64,000 nt of DNA from Campylobacter gracilis (GCF_018374135.1 NZ_JAHAFS010000003.1:81712-145711), one strand, 5' to 3'; counted from the first letter of the stretch, positions 1 through 9,330 are shown. Numbers and translations are program-made. The notes: generated by a model from the letters alone, not told the origin.

Positions 1-2
1 CA

Positions 3-731
3 ATGATTGAAATATCAAATTTAACCAAATCCTACGGCAATTTATCGGTGCTAAAAGGAATTTCAAAGACCATAAATAAAGGCGATATCGTAGCGATCAT
101 CGGTCCAAGCGGCGGCGGTAAATCAACCTTTTTGCGCTGCTTAAATCTGCTTGAAATTCCAAGCGGCGGCACTATTAAAATAGACGGCGAGGATATTACC
201 GATAAGCACACCGATATTAATAAAATTCGCCGCAAAGTTAGTATGGTCTTTCAGCATTTCAACCTCTTTGCAAATAAAAACGTGTTGGAAAATTTAACTC
301 TAGCACCCATAAAAGCGGGCATTTATACTAAAGAACAAGCCTGTGCAAAAGCAGAGGAGCTGCTGCAAAAGGTCGGTCTTAGCGATAAGGCCTATACTTA
401 TCCGCACAAGCTTAGCGGCGGGCAAAAGCAACGCATCGCAATCGCTAGAAGTTTGGCGGTAAATCCGGACGTGATTTTATTCGACGAGCCCACTTCGGCG
501 TTAGATCCCGAGATGATCGGCGAGGTGTTAGGCATAATGAAAGAGGTCGCCAAAGAGGGCATTACGATGCTTGTGGTAACGCACGAGATGGGCTTTGCAC
601 GCAATGTCGCAAATAGGATTTTTTTTATGGAGGGCGGTAAGATCGCTGTGGATGATACGCCTAAAAACGTATTTGAAAATCCGCAAAATCCGAGATTGAA
701 AGAATTTTTAAATAAAATTTTAAACCACTAA
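3..731 (+). CDS. Polar amino-acid ABC transporter ATP-binding protein (GlnQ/PEB1C type)
   Basis: This is the cytoplasmic ATPase that powers uptake of a polar amino acid. The 242-residue length is typical of the GlnQ/HisP family. Visible motifs are Walker A (GPSGGGKST, residues 34-42), the Q-loop (VFQHFN, 82-87), the ABC signature (LSGGQ, 137-141) and Walker B (VILFDE, 157-162), followed by the D-loop SALD and the switch His in VVTHEMG. The ATG lies 2 bases into the window, so its ribosome site is outside. The binding protein gene follows after 11 bases and forms an operon with it. The permease is presumably just upstream. Substrate cannot be set from sequence; Asp/Glu (PEB1-like) is a reasonable inference. 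Confidence 0.95.
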   Translation: MIEISNLTKSYGNLSVLKGISKTINKGDIVAIIGPSGGGKSTFLRCLNLLEIPSGGTIKIDGEDITDKHTDINKIRRKVSMVFQHFNLFANKNVLENLTLAPIKAGIYTKEQACAKAEELLQKVGLSDKAYTYPHKLSGGQKQRIAIARSLAVNPDVILFDEPTSALDPEMIGEVLGIMKEVAKEGITMLVVTHEMGFARNVANRIFFMEGGKIAVDDTPKNVFENPQNPRLKEFLNKILNH

Positions 732-742
732 AGGAGAGGGAA

Positions 743-1483
743 ATGAAAAAATTTATGAGATTTCTAGTTGCGGGCGCTTTGCTTTGCGGTTCGCTAGTCG
801 CTAAAGACATCACCAAAGATACGCTCATCGTGGGCACGAACGCCGAGTATCCGCCGTTTGAGTTTGTGGATGAAAACTCCAAAGTCACCGGCTTTGATAT
901 GGATTTGGTAGCCGAGCTTGCCAAGCGCGCGGGGGTGAAATACGAAATTTTAAATATGAGCTTTGACGGGCTAATCCCTGCGATTAAAAGCGGTAAAATC
1001 GATATGATTGCTTCGGGAATGAGCGCGACACCGGCTCGTAAAAAGGCTATCGATTTCACAGCTCCTTACTATAAAGTCGAGAATTTATATGTCAAGCGCA
1101 AGGACGATAACTCGTTAAATTCTAAGGCAGATCTGCAGGGTAAGCGCCTTGCCGCGCAGCTAGGCACCATTCAAGAGCTTGCGATCAGAGATATCAAAGG
1201 CGCCGAAGTTAGCGCTACGGAGAACGTTTTTGTAGCCGTTATGTCGCTGAAGAACAAAAAGATCGATGCGCTTTGCGTGGATTCATCCGTAGGCTACGAA
1301 TACCTCAAGAAAAACGACGATCTAACCGCATTTTTTAAAGAATCCGACGGCAGCGAGGGCTTTTCGATCGCATTTGATAAGGGCAAATATCCCGAGCTAC
1401 TCGCTAAATTTAACGCGGCACTTGAGGAGATGAAAAAGGACGGCAGCTACGAAAAGCTTTTGGAAAAGTATAATTTAAAATAA
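743..1483 (+). CDS. Periplasmic amino-acid-binding protein of ABC transporter (SBP_bac_3)
   Basis: A 246-residue periplasmic solute-binding protein that captures an amino acid for the preceding ATPase. It has an N-terminal signal peptide (positively charged MKKFMRF, then a hydrophobic stretch ending near CGSLVAK). The family-3 landmarks follow: GTNAEYPPFEF at the start of lobe 1, GFDMDLV, then DGLIPAIKSGKIDMI. A strong ribosome site (AAGGAGAGG) sits just before the ATG. This pairing of ATPase and binding protein resembles the Campylobacter PEB1/Paq systems, but I do not assign one. Confidence 0.93.
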   Translation: MKKFMRFLVAGALLCGSLVAKDITKDTLIVGTNAEYPPFEFVDENSKVTGFDMDLVAELAKRAGVKYEILNMSFDGLIPAIKSGKIDMIASGMSATPARKKAIDFTAPYYKVENLYVKRKDDNSLNSKADLQGKRLAAQLGTIQELAIRDIKGAEVSATENVFVAVMSLKNKKIDALCVDSSVGYEYLKKNDDLTAFFKESDGSEGFSIAFDKGKYPELLAKFNAALEEMKKDGSYEKLLEKYNLK

Positions 1484-1542
1484 TCCGCAAAATTTAGGCG
1501 CAAATTCCTCTCATAGAATTTGCACCGCTTAAGAGGAATCCT

Positions 1543-2091
1543 ATGAAAAAGATATTTTTAGCGTTTGTCGTCGCGTTTTGTATTCAAGCGGTTGCAAAAG
1601 ATAATTACACCATAGCTGCATTCAGCGGCCTCTCTGAAGATCAAACCCTTATCTTCCAATTCTCCAAAGCTCGCAATGCTGCGGGCAAAATATATCGCAA
1701 GGTTTATAGCCTTCCTTGTAAGCTCAAGAACTTACGTATCATTGCTATAGGAGCTTCCGAATGTTTTAAAAGCAATAAAGATTTCAAAAAATTTCAAAAA
1801 GAGTACAAGCAATCGATTGAATCGGTGATAAAACCCGGCAAGCGCTACTACGTAAATTTAATCGATCGTGGCAATGACGCCTATGTTTGCGACGCAAGCG
1901 ATCCTAAAAGCAATCTGCGATTGGACCTAGTGGCGGCGGGATTTGCCGTACCGACAACCGACGATAGCGAACTTCTTTTAAAAGCTGCTGAGGAAGCCAA
2001 AGAGGCTAAACGTGGAATGTATAGCGCAAAATTTTGGGATGTTACCAACTGCATCCTAAACGGCGTGCCGATGCCTAAAAAAGATAGATGA
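1543..2091 (+). CDS. Secreted protein with staphylococcal-nuclease-like fold, probably degenerate
   Basis: A 182-residue exported protein: the signal peptide MKKIFLAFVVAFCIQAVAK is clear. The C-terminal half resembles the end of thermonuclease (SNase) domains, with LVAAGFAVP followed by a helix rich in A/E/K and the pattern AKRGMYSAKFWD, comparable to the AKRGLW segment of SNase proteins. I do not see the usual catalytic Arg/Asp/Glu set, so nuclease activity is doubtful. Two cysteine pairs (CKLKN, ECFK; CDAS, NCIL) could form disulfides in the periplasm. Its stop overlaps the thiE start (ATGA), implying translational coupling with an unrelated gene. Assignment of fold is inference; exported status is seen. 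Confidence 0.7.
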   Translation: MKKIFLAFVVAFCIQAVAKDNYTIAAFSGLSEDQTLIFQFSKARNAAGKIYRKVYSLPCKLKNLRIIAIGASECFKSNKDFKKFQKEYKQSIESVIKPGKRYYVNLIDRGNDAYVCDASDPKSNLRLDLVAAGFAVPTTDDSELLLKAAEEAKEAKRGMYSAKFWDVTNCILNGVPMPKKDR

Positions 2092-2702
2092 GCGAAATTT
2101 ATGCGCTTAGCGACGATAGCTTAACGCCGCCGCAGACTATCTTTTCGCAGATAGATGAAATTTTACGCTGCGGCGTAAAGCTCGTGCAGTATCGCAGCAA
2201 GCTCGCCGCGCAGGATGAAGCTTTAATCCGCTCTCTCATCGGTCTTTGCGAGGATTACGGCGCCAAACTCATCATCAACGACGATGCGGTGCTTGCCAAA
2301 AAGCTTGGCGCGCACGGCGTGCATATCGGAAAGGACGATGGAGAGACGGCGCAGGTGCGCGAGTTTTTAGGCGCGGATAAGATCGTCGGCGTTAGCTGCT
2401 ACGCTGATCTTGCTCACGCGCAAAAGGCCGAGGCGCAGGGCGCTAGCTACGTAGCCTTCGGCTCGCTAAGGCGCGGCAAGACAAAGCCTAATGCGCCGCT
2501 TTGCCCCGATGCGCTCGTGCAAGAGGCGCGAAAATCTTTAAACCTCCCAATCGCCGTAATCGGCGGGATAAGCTTAGAAAATTTAAATGAAATTTTAGCC
2601 CTCAAGCCCGATTATATCGCGATGGTAGAGGCGATCTACAGACCCGCTTCGATCACGCAAAATTTAGCAAATTTAAAGGAAAAAATGGATGAATATATTT
2701 GA
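2088..2702 (+). CDS. thiE: Thiamine-phosphate synthase
   Basis: Joins HMP-pyrophosphate and thiazole phosphate to make thiamine phosphate in the cytoplasm. The 204-residue length and TIM-barrel motifs fit ThiE/TenI: VQYRSK (pyrophosphate side), LIINDDAVLAKKLGAHGVHIGKDD, then SCY, YVAFGSLRRGKTKP, and PIAVIGGI for the phosphate-binding loop. The presence of the KTKP segment favours true ThiE over TenI, but this is not decisive. The gene overlaps the upstream start by 4 bases and the downstream uppP by 14 bases, so it sits in a tight operon. Confidence 0.9.
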   Translation: MSEIYALSDDSLTPPQTIFSQIDEILRCGVKLVQYRSKLAAQDEALIRSLIGLCEDYGAKLIINDDAVLAKKLGAHGVHIGKDDGETAQVREFLGADKIVGVSCYADLAHAQKAEAQGASYVAFGSLRRGKTKPNAPLCPDALVQEARKSLNLPIAVIGGISLENLNEILALKPDYIAMVEAIYRPASITQNLANLKEKMDEYI

Positions 2703-3465
2703 CGCCGTGATTTTAGGCATCGTTGAGGGGCTGACGGAGTTTTTGCCCGTAAGCTCGACCGGGCACATGATCCTAGCTGCGAAACTGATGGGCTTGCAGC
2801 AAACCGACACGCTTAAATGCTTCGAGGTCGTTATCCAGCTAGGCTCGATTTTAGCGGTCGTGGCGATGTTTTACAAGCGGCTTTTAGTCGATTTTAAGCT
2901 CTGGTGCAAGCTCGTCGTGGGCTTTATCCCTACCGCCGCGATCGGATTTTTGCTCTATAAAAGCATCAAATCGCTATTCGCACCGCAGACCGTCGCTTAC
3001 GCGCTGATCGGCTGGGGCATTATTTTTATCGCAGTCGAGCTCTTTCGCAAGGCGCGCCCTAGGGAGAATGAACTAGAGCATCTGGATCAAATCTCATACG
3101 TTCAGGCCTTCATCATCGGGCTTTCGCAATGTTTTGCGATGGTGCCTGGCACTTCGCGCAGCGGCGCCACCATCATCGCAGGGCTTTTGTGCGGGCTAAG
3201 CAGAAACCTAGCCACACGCTTTAGCTTCCTACTCGCGATCCCTACGATGTTTGCGGCGACTTTCTACGACACCTATAAAAATTTAGACACCTTCGCGCAA
3301 AACTCCGACAATATCACGACCTTTCTCATAGGCGGGGTAGTGGCGTTCATCGTGGCGCTTGCGGCGATTAAGCTATTTCTAAGCTTCGTTTCGAAGTTTG
3401 ATTTTATCCCGTTTGGAATTTATAGAATTCTAATCGGCGTCGTATTTTTCATCTTCGTTTTTTAA
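2689..3465 (+). CDS. uppP: Undecaprenyl-diphosphate phosphatase
   Basis: An inner-membrane phosphatase (BacA/UppP family) that recycles undecaprenyl pyrophosphate to the lipid carrier for peptidoglycan and glycan assembly. Its 258 residues contain the two signature regions: EGLTEFLPVSSTGHMIL near residue 13 and VPGTSRSGATI in the middle, with about eight hydrophobic helices. It overlaps the 3' end of thiE. Family membership gives bacitracin tolerance as an expected side effect. Confidence 0.96.
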   Translation: MNIFDAVILGIVEGLTEFLPVSSTGHMILAAKLMGLQQTDTLKCFEVVIQLGSILAVVAMFYKRLLVDFKLWCKLVVGFIPTAAIGFLLYKSIKSLFAPQTVAYALIGWGIIFIAVELFRKARPRENELEHLDQISYVQAFIIGLSQCFAMVPGTSRSGATIIAGLLCGLSRNLATRFSFLLAIPTMFAATFYDTYKNLDTFAQNSDNITTFLIGGVVAFIVALAAIKLFLSFVSKFDFIPFGIYRILIGVVFFIFVF

Positions 3466-3487
3466 ACGCAATCATCAAAGGAATTTC

Positions 3488-5311
3488 ATGAGCCTAGCAA
3501 AAAATATCGGCGCATTTTTAAAAGACAGATTCAGCCTCCTATCGGTATTTGACGGCGCGGTGCTAAACGCATACACGCTAGTTTTGGTATTAAATTTAGC
3601 GCTCGGGTTGCTTCTTATCGCGCGCGGCGGCGAGCTACTCTCTGCGCAGGCGCTGTTTTTTGCGGCGTCCGCGATCTGCGGCGTGACGATACTTTTTTTC
3701 GCGCTTTACGCGCTTAGCTTTTACAGCGCTAGGCTATATAAAATTCTCGCCTTTGCACTTCTGGCGATAAACGTGGTCTTTGCGATCGCTCAGATTTTTT
3801 TGATCTTTAGCCTGGAGCTTACCTACTCGCACGGCACGCTGGACGCGCTAGTGCAAACTACGCCCAAGGAGGCCTTTGAGTTCGCGCATGCGTTTTTAAA
3901 TTTCAAGCTGATCGCGGCTTTTTTGGCGCTTTTAATTTTCGTCTTCGCTGCCCTTAGGCTTAGAGTGAGCCAGCGAGCACGGATGAAGCTATGTCGCGCG
4001 ATAAAGCTAGCCTTTTTGCTTAGCTTGCTCGTTTTTATCGCGCATGCGGCATTTAAAAGCTACGTAGCCAAAAGCTCGAAAATGCGCGCCAGCATCATAA
4101 TCGCGCTAAATAAAATTCCGATTTATAACTTTGCTTTCGTTACGAAGGATTATTTCGGCGCCGATTTTAAAAGCGTGCGCGAGCTGCAAGCGGGATACCA
4201 AAGCATTTACGCCTTACATTCGCATAAAACCGCGCCAAACCGCATCTCAAACGTCGTTTTCATTATCGGAGAGAGCCTGCAGCGAAATTTCATGAGCCTA
4301 TACGGCTACTATCTGCCCACCACGCCGAATCTGCAAGCGCTTGAGCAAAGCGGAAATTTAATCGCCTTTAGCGACGTCGTCTCGCCGGGCGCCAAGACCA
4401 ACGACGTGTTAAAATACGTGCTAAATTTTGGAAATTACGAGAGCGAAAAGCAGCGCCCGTGGAGCGCCAACCTTGACATCGTAAATCTCGCGCGGCTGGC
4501 AAACTACGAAACCTTTTGGATCAGCAACCAGGAGCGCTACGGGCAGTGGGCGGTCGCAAGCGGCGCGAGCGCGCAGATGACGGATCACTCGGACTTTACG
4601 AACCAGATCCCGGTTTACAAATACGCCTATTCGCTCGACGAAGTTATGCTGCCTAGTATAAGAAATTTCAAATCCGGCGCGAAAAGATCGCCTCTTGCGC
4701 GCAAGGACGAAAGCTCCGCCGCAGAGGTAAATGGCACGCAGAAAAAGGATAAATTTTTCATCCTTCATCTGATGGGCTCGCACCCAAGCTACGAGTTTCG
4801 CTATCCAAAAAGCTTTGCCAAATTTAGTGCCGCAGATATCTCGCGCGAGCCGCTTGATGGGGGGCAGAAAAAAGAGCTCGCGCACTACCTAAACACCGTG
4901 GCTTACAACGATTTTATCGTGAGCGAAATTTATAAAATTTTTGCAAGCGACAACACGCTGATAGTCTATTTCAGCGATCACGCCCAGAGCCTTTATCAGT
5001 ACCGTGGCAAGCTAATCCACGGCAGCATCAACCGCTTCACGCTCGAAATCCCGCTGATTTTCATGGCGTCGGATAAGTTTAAAGAGCAAAACGCTGATCT
5101 TTGGGCGCGCATCGCAGCGGCCAAAGACAGGCCGTTTTTAAACGACGATCTCATCCACGCGATTGCAGAAATTTTAGAGATGACCGACCTGCCCGAGTAC
5201 GATCCCGCTCGCTCGGTGATAAACGCGGATTTCAACGCCTCGCGTCCGCGCATCATCGAGGGGGTCGATTACGATAAGGTTTATAGGCTGCAGAAGGAAT
5301 TCGGCGAGTAA
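3488..5311 (+). CDS. Phosphoethanolamine transferase (sulfatase family, EptA/CptA-like)
   Basis: A 607-residue inner-membrane enzyme expected to transfer phosphoethanolamine to lipid A, core or another surface acceptor. The N-terminal 200 residues form about five membrane helices. The periplasmic sulfatase-like domain follows, with FIIGESLQRNFMSLYGY at the nucleophile region (Ser at the position where EptA has Thr), LMGSHPSYEFRYP and the metal-site segment YFSDHAQSLY plus LIHGS. A short charged insertion (about KRSPLARKDESSAAEVNG) precedes the HLMGSH motif. Its start lies 22 bases after uppP, so it may be cotranscribed. The acceptor cannot be decided from sequence. Confidence 0.9.
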   Translation: MSLAKNIGAFLKDRFSLLSVFDGAVLNAYTLVLVLNLALGLLLIARGGELLSAQALFFAASAICGVTILFFALYALSFYSARLYKILAFALLAINVVFAIAQIFLIFSLELTYSHGTLDALVQTTPKEAFEFAHAFLNFKLIAAFLALLIFVFAALRLRVSQRARMKLCRAIKLAFLLSLLVFIAHAAFKSYVAKSSKMRASIIIALNKIPIYNFAFVTKDYFGADFKSVRELQAGYQSIYALHSHKTAPNRISNVVFIIGESLQRNFMSLYGYYLPTTPNLQALEQSGNLIAFSDVVSPGAKTNDVLKYVLNFGNYESEKQRPWSANLDIVNLARLANYETFWISNQERYGQWAVASGASAQMTDHSDFTNQIPVYKYAYSLDEVMLPSIRNFKSGAKRSPLARKDESSAAEVNGTQKKDKFFILHLMGSHPSYEFRYPKSFAKFSAADISREPLDGGQKKELAHYLNTVAYNDFIVSEIYKIFASDNTLIVYFSDHAQSLYQYRGKLIHGSINRFTLEIPLIFMASDKFKEQNADLWARIAAAKDRPFLNDDLIHAIAEILEMTDLPEYDPARSVINADFNASRPRIIEGVDYDKVYRLQKEFGE

Positions 5312-5918
5312 ATTCGGTGAAATTTTGCGCCTTTTAGCAGCGCAGAATTTCACCTCTTAAAATTTGTGCTCTTATCGCAACTGCTCGCGCCTTAATTTAG
5401 CTTTCGCACGGGCGCGTCAATTTCCGCCGCCACGAGCTCTGCGATAAAATTTCTCGCCGCGGAAGTCTGCCGAGTAAAATTCAGCTTTGTAAAATTTTAA
5501 AATTTACGGCACAGAATTTTCCATGCGTTTACGAAATACAAAATTTGCGAAGCTAGTTCGAATAACAAAATTTTGAAATTTCGGAATTTTAAAATTTGGC
5601 GGTGTAAAATTTATCCGCGCGGCACGGAATTCTACCGCTCAAATTTCATGGCGCAAAACTTCTCGGCACAAAATTTACCGCTAGAATTCAGCCCGCAATT
5701 TAAAATTTCAAAATCCCGCGTCGCGAAATTTTATGCCAAAGAATTTCACACCCCAATCGGCACGGAGTATCTGCTACCCGAGCCGTGCATAAAATTCTAC
5801 GCTTTGAAATTCCAAGTCATGAAATTTTACGCTACGAAATTTCACCGACAAAATTTTATGTCGCAAAATCCCGCGCCGTAAAATTTAAAAGCAGCTCTTG
5901 CTATAAAATTTCGCGAGC
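5312..5918. other. Gene-free stretch with quasi-periodic AAATTT units
   Basis: No credible gene. The segment from about 5560 to 5890 is a degenerate tandem array in which (A)AAATTT(T/C)A cores recur about every 15 bases, separated by 6-8 GC-rich bases. An open frame of 102 codons crosses it, but it only reads out the repeat (KFYA, KFH, NFM units) and has no ribosome site or family resemblance. Confidence 0.7.
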
Positions 5919-7259
5919 TCAATTTACGCTGCCGCAGCGGTATTTGCCTGCTACGAAGGTGATTTTATCGCGAATTTTAGCGATCTGCCTTAGCGCCTCC
6001 GCCAAGAAATCCACGTCGCTTTCGTCATGGATGAACGAGAAGCTAGCCCGCACCCAAGCGGGTTTGCGCGACATTTCGGTATCGGGCTGTAAGCCGAGCA
6101 GATCAAAGCCGTAAGGTGCTGCACAGTCGCAGCCTGCGCGGGTTTGGATCTCAAATTTCTGCCCGAGCACCCCGGCTAGCGCGTCCGCGCCAAGCCCTTG
6201 CATATTAAAAGCAAAGATCGGCACGCGCGGCGCGGTTAAATTGCCGTAAATTTCAATCTCGGGGATTTTTGAAATTTCGCTTATGAAGTGCTTGCAAATC
6301 GCCTCTTCGCGCGACTTGATCGCCTCTAGCCCCGCGCTTTTGCGAAGCTTTAGGGCAAGATAAGCTCGCACCAGCGCGATGATGCCCGGCGTGCCTGCTT
6401 CCTCCAAGCGCTCCTTGTCGATTATAAAGCGCTGCGTTTGGGCGTCTGCGTATTTGATCGTGCCGCCTCCCGCGAATATCGGCTCCTCACCGCGCAAAAG
6501 CTCCTTTCGCGCCGCCAAAATTCCGCTAGCGCCCACGCCGCCTAAGAGCTTGTGCGCGCCGAAAAACACTCCGTCGCAAAAGCCGAGATCTACGTTTTCG
6601 TGCGCGATGAGCGCGCTAGCGTCCACAAACAGCCGCCCGCCGTGCGCTTTTAACATCAAGTAGGCGCGCTTGTAATCTAGCTTAAGCCCCGTCACGTTCG
6701 ATGCCGCGGTAAGTACGCCGTAAATTTCGCGCCCTTTGTTTGCGGATAAAATTTCGCCCAGCCGTGCAAAATCCATCAGCCCGCTTGGATCCAGCGGCAC
6801 GCGCACGACCTCGCAAAGCCCCTGCCTTAGGCTGATCTCCACGGAATGATGCTCAAAAGGCGAGATGATGAAAAGCGGCAGCTCTTTTATGCTCTCGCGC
6901 CGCAAGCCGAGCCTGTCTCGCGTCGCTGGCGGCAGGTAGATGCCTAAAATTTCCCAGAGCTTCTTTATCGCCGCAGTCGCGCCAAATCCGCACGAGATCA
7001 AATAGTAGCGCTCTTCGCAGCCTAGAAGCTCTTTGATTTTGGCCCTTGCGTTTTCGTAGTAATCGCTCGTAATCTCGGCGCTCTCTCCGCCTGCGGAGTG
7101 GACGTTGGCGTATGTTACAAGCACGCGCTCGATCTCCGCTTCTATAGGGCGATATGCAAGCCCAGACGCGGCAAAATCGAAGTATTTAATCCCCTCTTTT
7201 AAGATGATGTTTTCTTTGATCGTTTGAAAATCCAAAGCGCGACTCCAAAATTTTTGCAA
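5919..7259 (-). CDS. Class V aminotransferase-fold protein, cysteine-desulfurase-like
   Basis: A PLP-dependent enzyme of the class V (NifS/SufS/Csd) superfamily, 446 residues. The expected landmarks are present in order: FDFAASG at the N terminus, SCGFGATAAI for phosphate binding, PFEHHSVEI, TAASNVTG, FVDASALIAH (Asp213 and His220 region) and the Schiff-base lysine in FFGAHKLLGG (Lys237). A C-terminal TRAGCDCAAPYG segment carries cysteines at the place where SufS/NifS have their catalytic Cys, so sulfur transfer is possible. In many Epsilonproteobacteria a stand-alone protein of this type is annotated only as aminotransferase class V. No partner gene adjoins it, so substrate is open. Confidence 0.85.
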   Translation of the reverse strand: MQKFWSRALDFQTIKENIILKEGIKYFDFAASGLAYRPIEAEIERVLVTYANVHSAGGESAEITSDYYENARAKIKELLGCEERYYLISCGFGATAAIKKLWEILGIYLPPATRDRLGLRRESIKELPLFIISPFEHHSVEISLRQGLCEVVRVPLDPSGLMDFARLGEILSANKGREIYGVLTAASNVTGLKLDYKRAYLMLKAHGGRLFVDASALIAHENVDLGFCDGVFFGAHKLLGGVGASGILAARKELLRGEEPIFAGGGTIKYADAQTQRFIIDKERLEEAGTPGIIALVRAYLALKLRKSAGLEAIKSREEAICKHFISEISKIPEIEIYGNLTAPRVPIFAFNMQGLGADALAGVLGQKFEIQTRAGCDCAAPYGFDLLGLQPDTEMSRKPAWVRASFSFIHDESDVDFLAEALRQIAKIRDKITFVAGKYRCGSVN

Positions 7260-7360
7260 ATTATATCTAAACTCGCTAAAATTACGCCCGCAAGGAGGGC
7301 GAAATTTACGAGTTAAAAGACACTGCGCGAAATTTAGGCGATGTTGGTATCGACGCGATT

Positions 7361-8170
7361 TTGCAGTTTCATTTCGTATTTGACGAGATAGGTTGCATAA
7401 GCGGCTACGCGGACGTTTTCGAAGCGATCGAAAATGAAATTTTGCTCTGCTTTGAACGTCTCGGCGAGCGTTTTAAATTCGGCGGCGAGTGCGAAGAGCA
7501 GATCAAAAAAGCGCTGATGAAATTCGCTAGAAGCGACCGCAAAAAAATAGGAATTTCAAAAATCTTGCCGCGATTTACAGCGCAAAAAATCACCGCAGAT
7601 CTCATAAACGCGAAGTTTCTAATCACCGAAAAATCAAGCGAGCAAAGGGCGCAAAAAGCCCGTAAAAACGACCGCCTCCCGCGCGCGCTGCGCCGCTACC
7701 ATATCACGGACAAGGTCCATTTCAGCAGCAACTTTGCGAGGTTTTGGTTTAGATTTATCGAGCCGAACCTGCCCGCGCTGCGACGTGGCGAAATAGGGCG
7801 CGTGCTAAGCCTGATCAAAGCGGATTTCAACGCCTACGCGGGGCTCGGGTTTGAAATTTTAAGCAAAGAGTTGCTCGCGAAGTATTTAAATTTAGAGATT
7901 TCGCAAATTTCGAGCTTTTGGAACAAAGAGGTCGAGATCGACATCTACGCGAAATTTGAGAGCTTTTGCATCGCGGGCGAGTGCAAATACAAGGAGCGAA
8001 AAATTTCAAAAAACGTGCTAAACGAGCTAATGTTAAAATGCGAAAAAGCGTGCCTCGCGCCCGATCTACTCGCGCTGTTTTCCAAAAGCGGCTTTAGCGG
8101 CGAACTACGAAACCTAAAAAGCGATAAAATTTTACTCTTTTCGCTCGAGGATTTTAAAATTTTACTTTGA
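7361..8170 (+). CDS. DUF234-like protein with PD-(D/E)XK nuclease signature; start uncertain
   Basis: About 269 residues resembling the C-terminal part of DEXX-box ATPases (DUF234) found alone in Campylobacter. The central LPRALRRYHITDKVHFSSNFARFWFRF region and the final domain are present. The final domain shows VEIDIYAKF then FCIAGECKYKER, the Asp and E-x-K of a PD-(D/E)XK fold. The first usable codon here is TTG at 7361, with no ribosome site. The frame is open further upstream to about 7280, and an AAGGAG lies at 7292-7297 with no ATG, GTG or TTG at the right spacing. Either translation starts at a rare codon or the 5' end is damaged. Function unknown. Confidence 0.65.
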   Translation: MQFHFVFDEIGCISGYADVFEAIENEILLCFERLGERFKFGGECEEQIKKALMKFARSDRKKIGISKILPRFTAQKITADLINAKFLITEKSSEQRAQKARKNDRLPRALRRYHITDKVHFSSNFARFWFRFIEPNLPALRRGEIGRVLSLIKADFNAYAGLGFEILSKELLAKYLNLEISQISSFWNKEVEIDIYAKFESFCIAGECKYKERKISKNVLNELMLKCEKACLAPDLLALFSKSGFSGELRNLKSDKILLFSLEDFKILL

Positions 8171-8529
8171 ACTGCGCGCCAAAAAAGCCTAGAATATGGC
8201 GCGAGCGAGCGGTGCCGTGCGCGTATGGTATGCCGCAAGAAATGAGTGGGGTGCTATCGACGGATACGCTATCTACAGGCGGCACGGGCAGAGCATAGGT
8301 GAGCATAAGGCATGGTAGACGCGCTATCGATAGGCGGTATGAAGGTGTGTTTGAGCGGACGGGGCGCTATGGATAGGCAGACAGCACGCCATCTGCACGC
8401 AAGCTTGCACCTCTCGCAAACAAATCGCGAAAAGTTTATCTTTGCATATCAGAGCGACCCTCGTCGCAAAGGCTGCAAATTTGTATCATTCGCGCACAAA
8501 CCTCACGCCCTAAATTCCTCAAATTCAGA
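8171..8529. other. Gene-free stretch with short degenerate repeat
   Basis: No gene supported. Between about 8240 and 8390 a GC-rich motif close to GCGCTATCGATAGGCGG recurs three times with variation (near 8251, 8319 and 8366). The open frame that crosses it from 8312 is a shadow over the 3' end of the next gene. Confidence 0.5.
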
Positions 8530-9270
8530 CTATTTTTTCACCTTGATCACGTATGGGACTGATTTGATCACGCCTTTGGAAAACAGCGTCTTGGTGTCCG
8601 CATATACGGCGTCAAGCTCGGCTTTTGAGACATCCGCATCGCTTACCTGCACGTCCTTGTCGTAGTATTTCTCGATCACGTCGATCGCGCCTTTTTGATC
8701 GCTCGGCGAGAGGGCCTTCAGCTGCTTTAAAATCAGTGCTGATTTGATAAACGCGCTCTTGCCATGCACCGGCGCAAAGATCAATTTTACGTTGCTGTTG
8801 CGAAGATACTTCGTGATCCTCTTCATCTCCTCGGCGCAATACGGGCACTCCGGATCACCCACGATGTAGGTCATATAGGGGTTGTTTTTATCAAACGACT
8901 CGATATAGGCAAATCTCGCGGGATCTATGCTCTTTAGCAGCTCAAGCGCGGCGGCGTCCCTGGCGTCCTTTAAAATTTGAGTTCTCATCTTAAACAGCGC
9001 CGCATCCGCCGCGTCTGCAAGCTTAGGCTCCTCAGTCACCGCCACTAGGCTTTTGGCGTCGTCGCTAGCCAAAAACGCCTCTTTTTTATCGCCCGAGCGG
9101 ACGATCAGTAAATTTAGCCCGTTTAGCGAGTTTAGCTTGTCGATCGAGATGAGCTGAGCGTTTTTATCATTTAGACTTTGCTTTAGGTTTTTTACGAACT
9201 CCGCTTCGTTCGCATTCGCGCTAAGCGCAAAAGCCGCACACGCAGCCAAAACGTAGATGAGTTTTTTCAT
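8530..9270 (-). CDS. Periplasmic thioredoxin-fold thiol:disulfide protein (DsbC/DsbG-like)
   Basis: A 246-residue exported protein with signal peptide [20 protein letters not shown]. The N-terminal 100 residues form a separate dimerisation-like domain. A thioredoxin-fold domain follows with [13 protein letters not shown] (C142-x-x-C145), an [15 protein letters not shown] helix, and the cis-Pro segment KSVPYVI near the end. It most likely handles disulfide exchange or isomerisation in the periplasm. It is a paralogue of the protein at 40872-41585, sharing CPxC placement and the VHG...KSALI segment. It is divergent from efp. Confidence 0.85.
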   Translation of the reverse strand: MKKLIYVLAACAAFALSANANEAEFVKNLKQSLNDKNAQLISIDKLNSLNGLNLLIVRSGDKKEAFLASDDAKSLVAVTEEPKLADAADAALFKMRTQILKDARDAAALELLKSIDPARFAYIESFDKNNPYMTYIVGDPECPYCAEEMKRITKYLRNSNVKLIFAPVHGKSAFIKSALILKQLKALSPSDQKGAIDVIEKYYDKDVQVSDADVSKAELDAVYADTKTLFSKGVIKSVPYVIKVKK

Positions 9271-9324
9271 AGCTTCCCTCCCCTTAAAATTTCGCCAATT
9301 ATATCAATTTAAAATAAAATTTGT

Positions 9325-9330
9325 TATAAT
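9325..9330 (+). promoter_or_regulatory. -10 box for efp
   Basis: A perfect TATAAT lies 28 bases before the efp start and is preceded by an A/T-rich track, as in sigma70 promoters of Campylobacter, which often lack a clear -35. Confidence 0.7.

Noticed and set aside
1499..1527. GCAAATTC/GAATTTGC hairpin after the binding protein gene
   Set aside because: A/T-weak and without a T-run; the same kind of palindrome is common in this genome, so a terminator is not supported.
5573..5881. 102-codon open frame in the spacer after the phosphoethanolamine transferase
   Set aside because: It only reads the AAATTT array, with no ribosome site and no family resemblance.
8312..8665. 117-codon plus-strand frame
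   Set aside because: It overlaps the 3' end of the DsbC-like gene and shows no homology.
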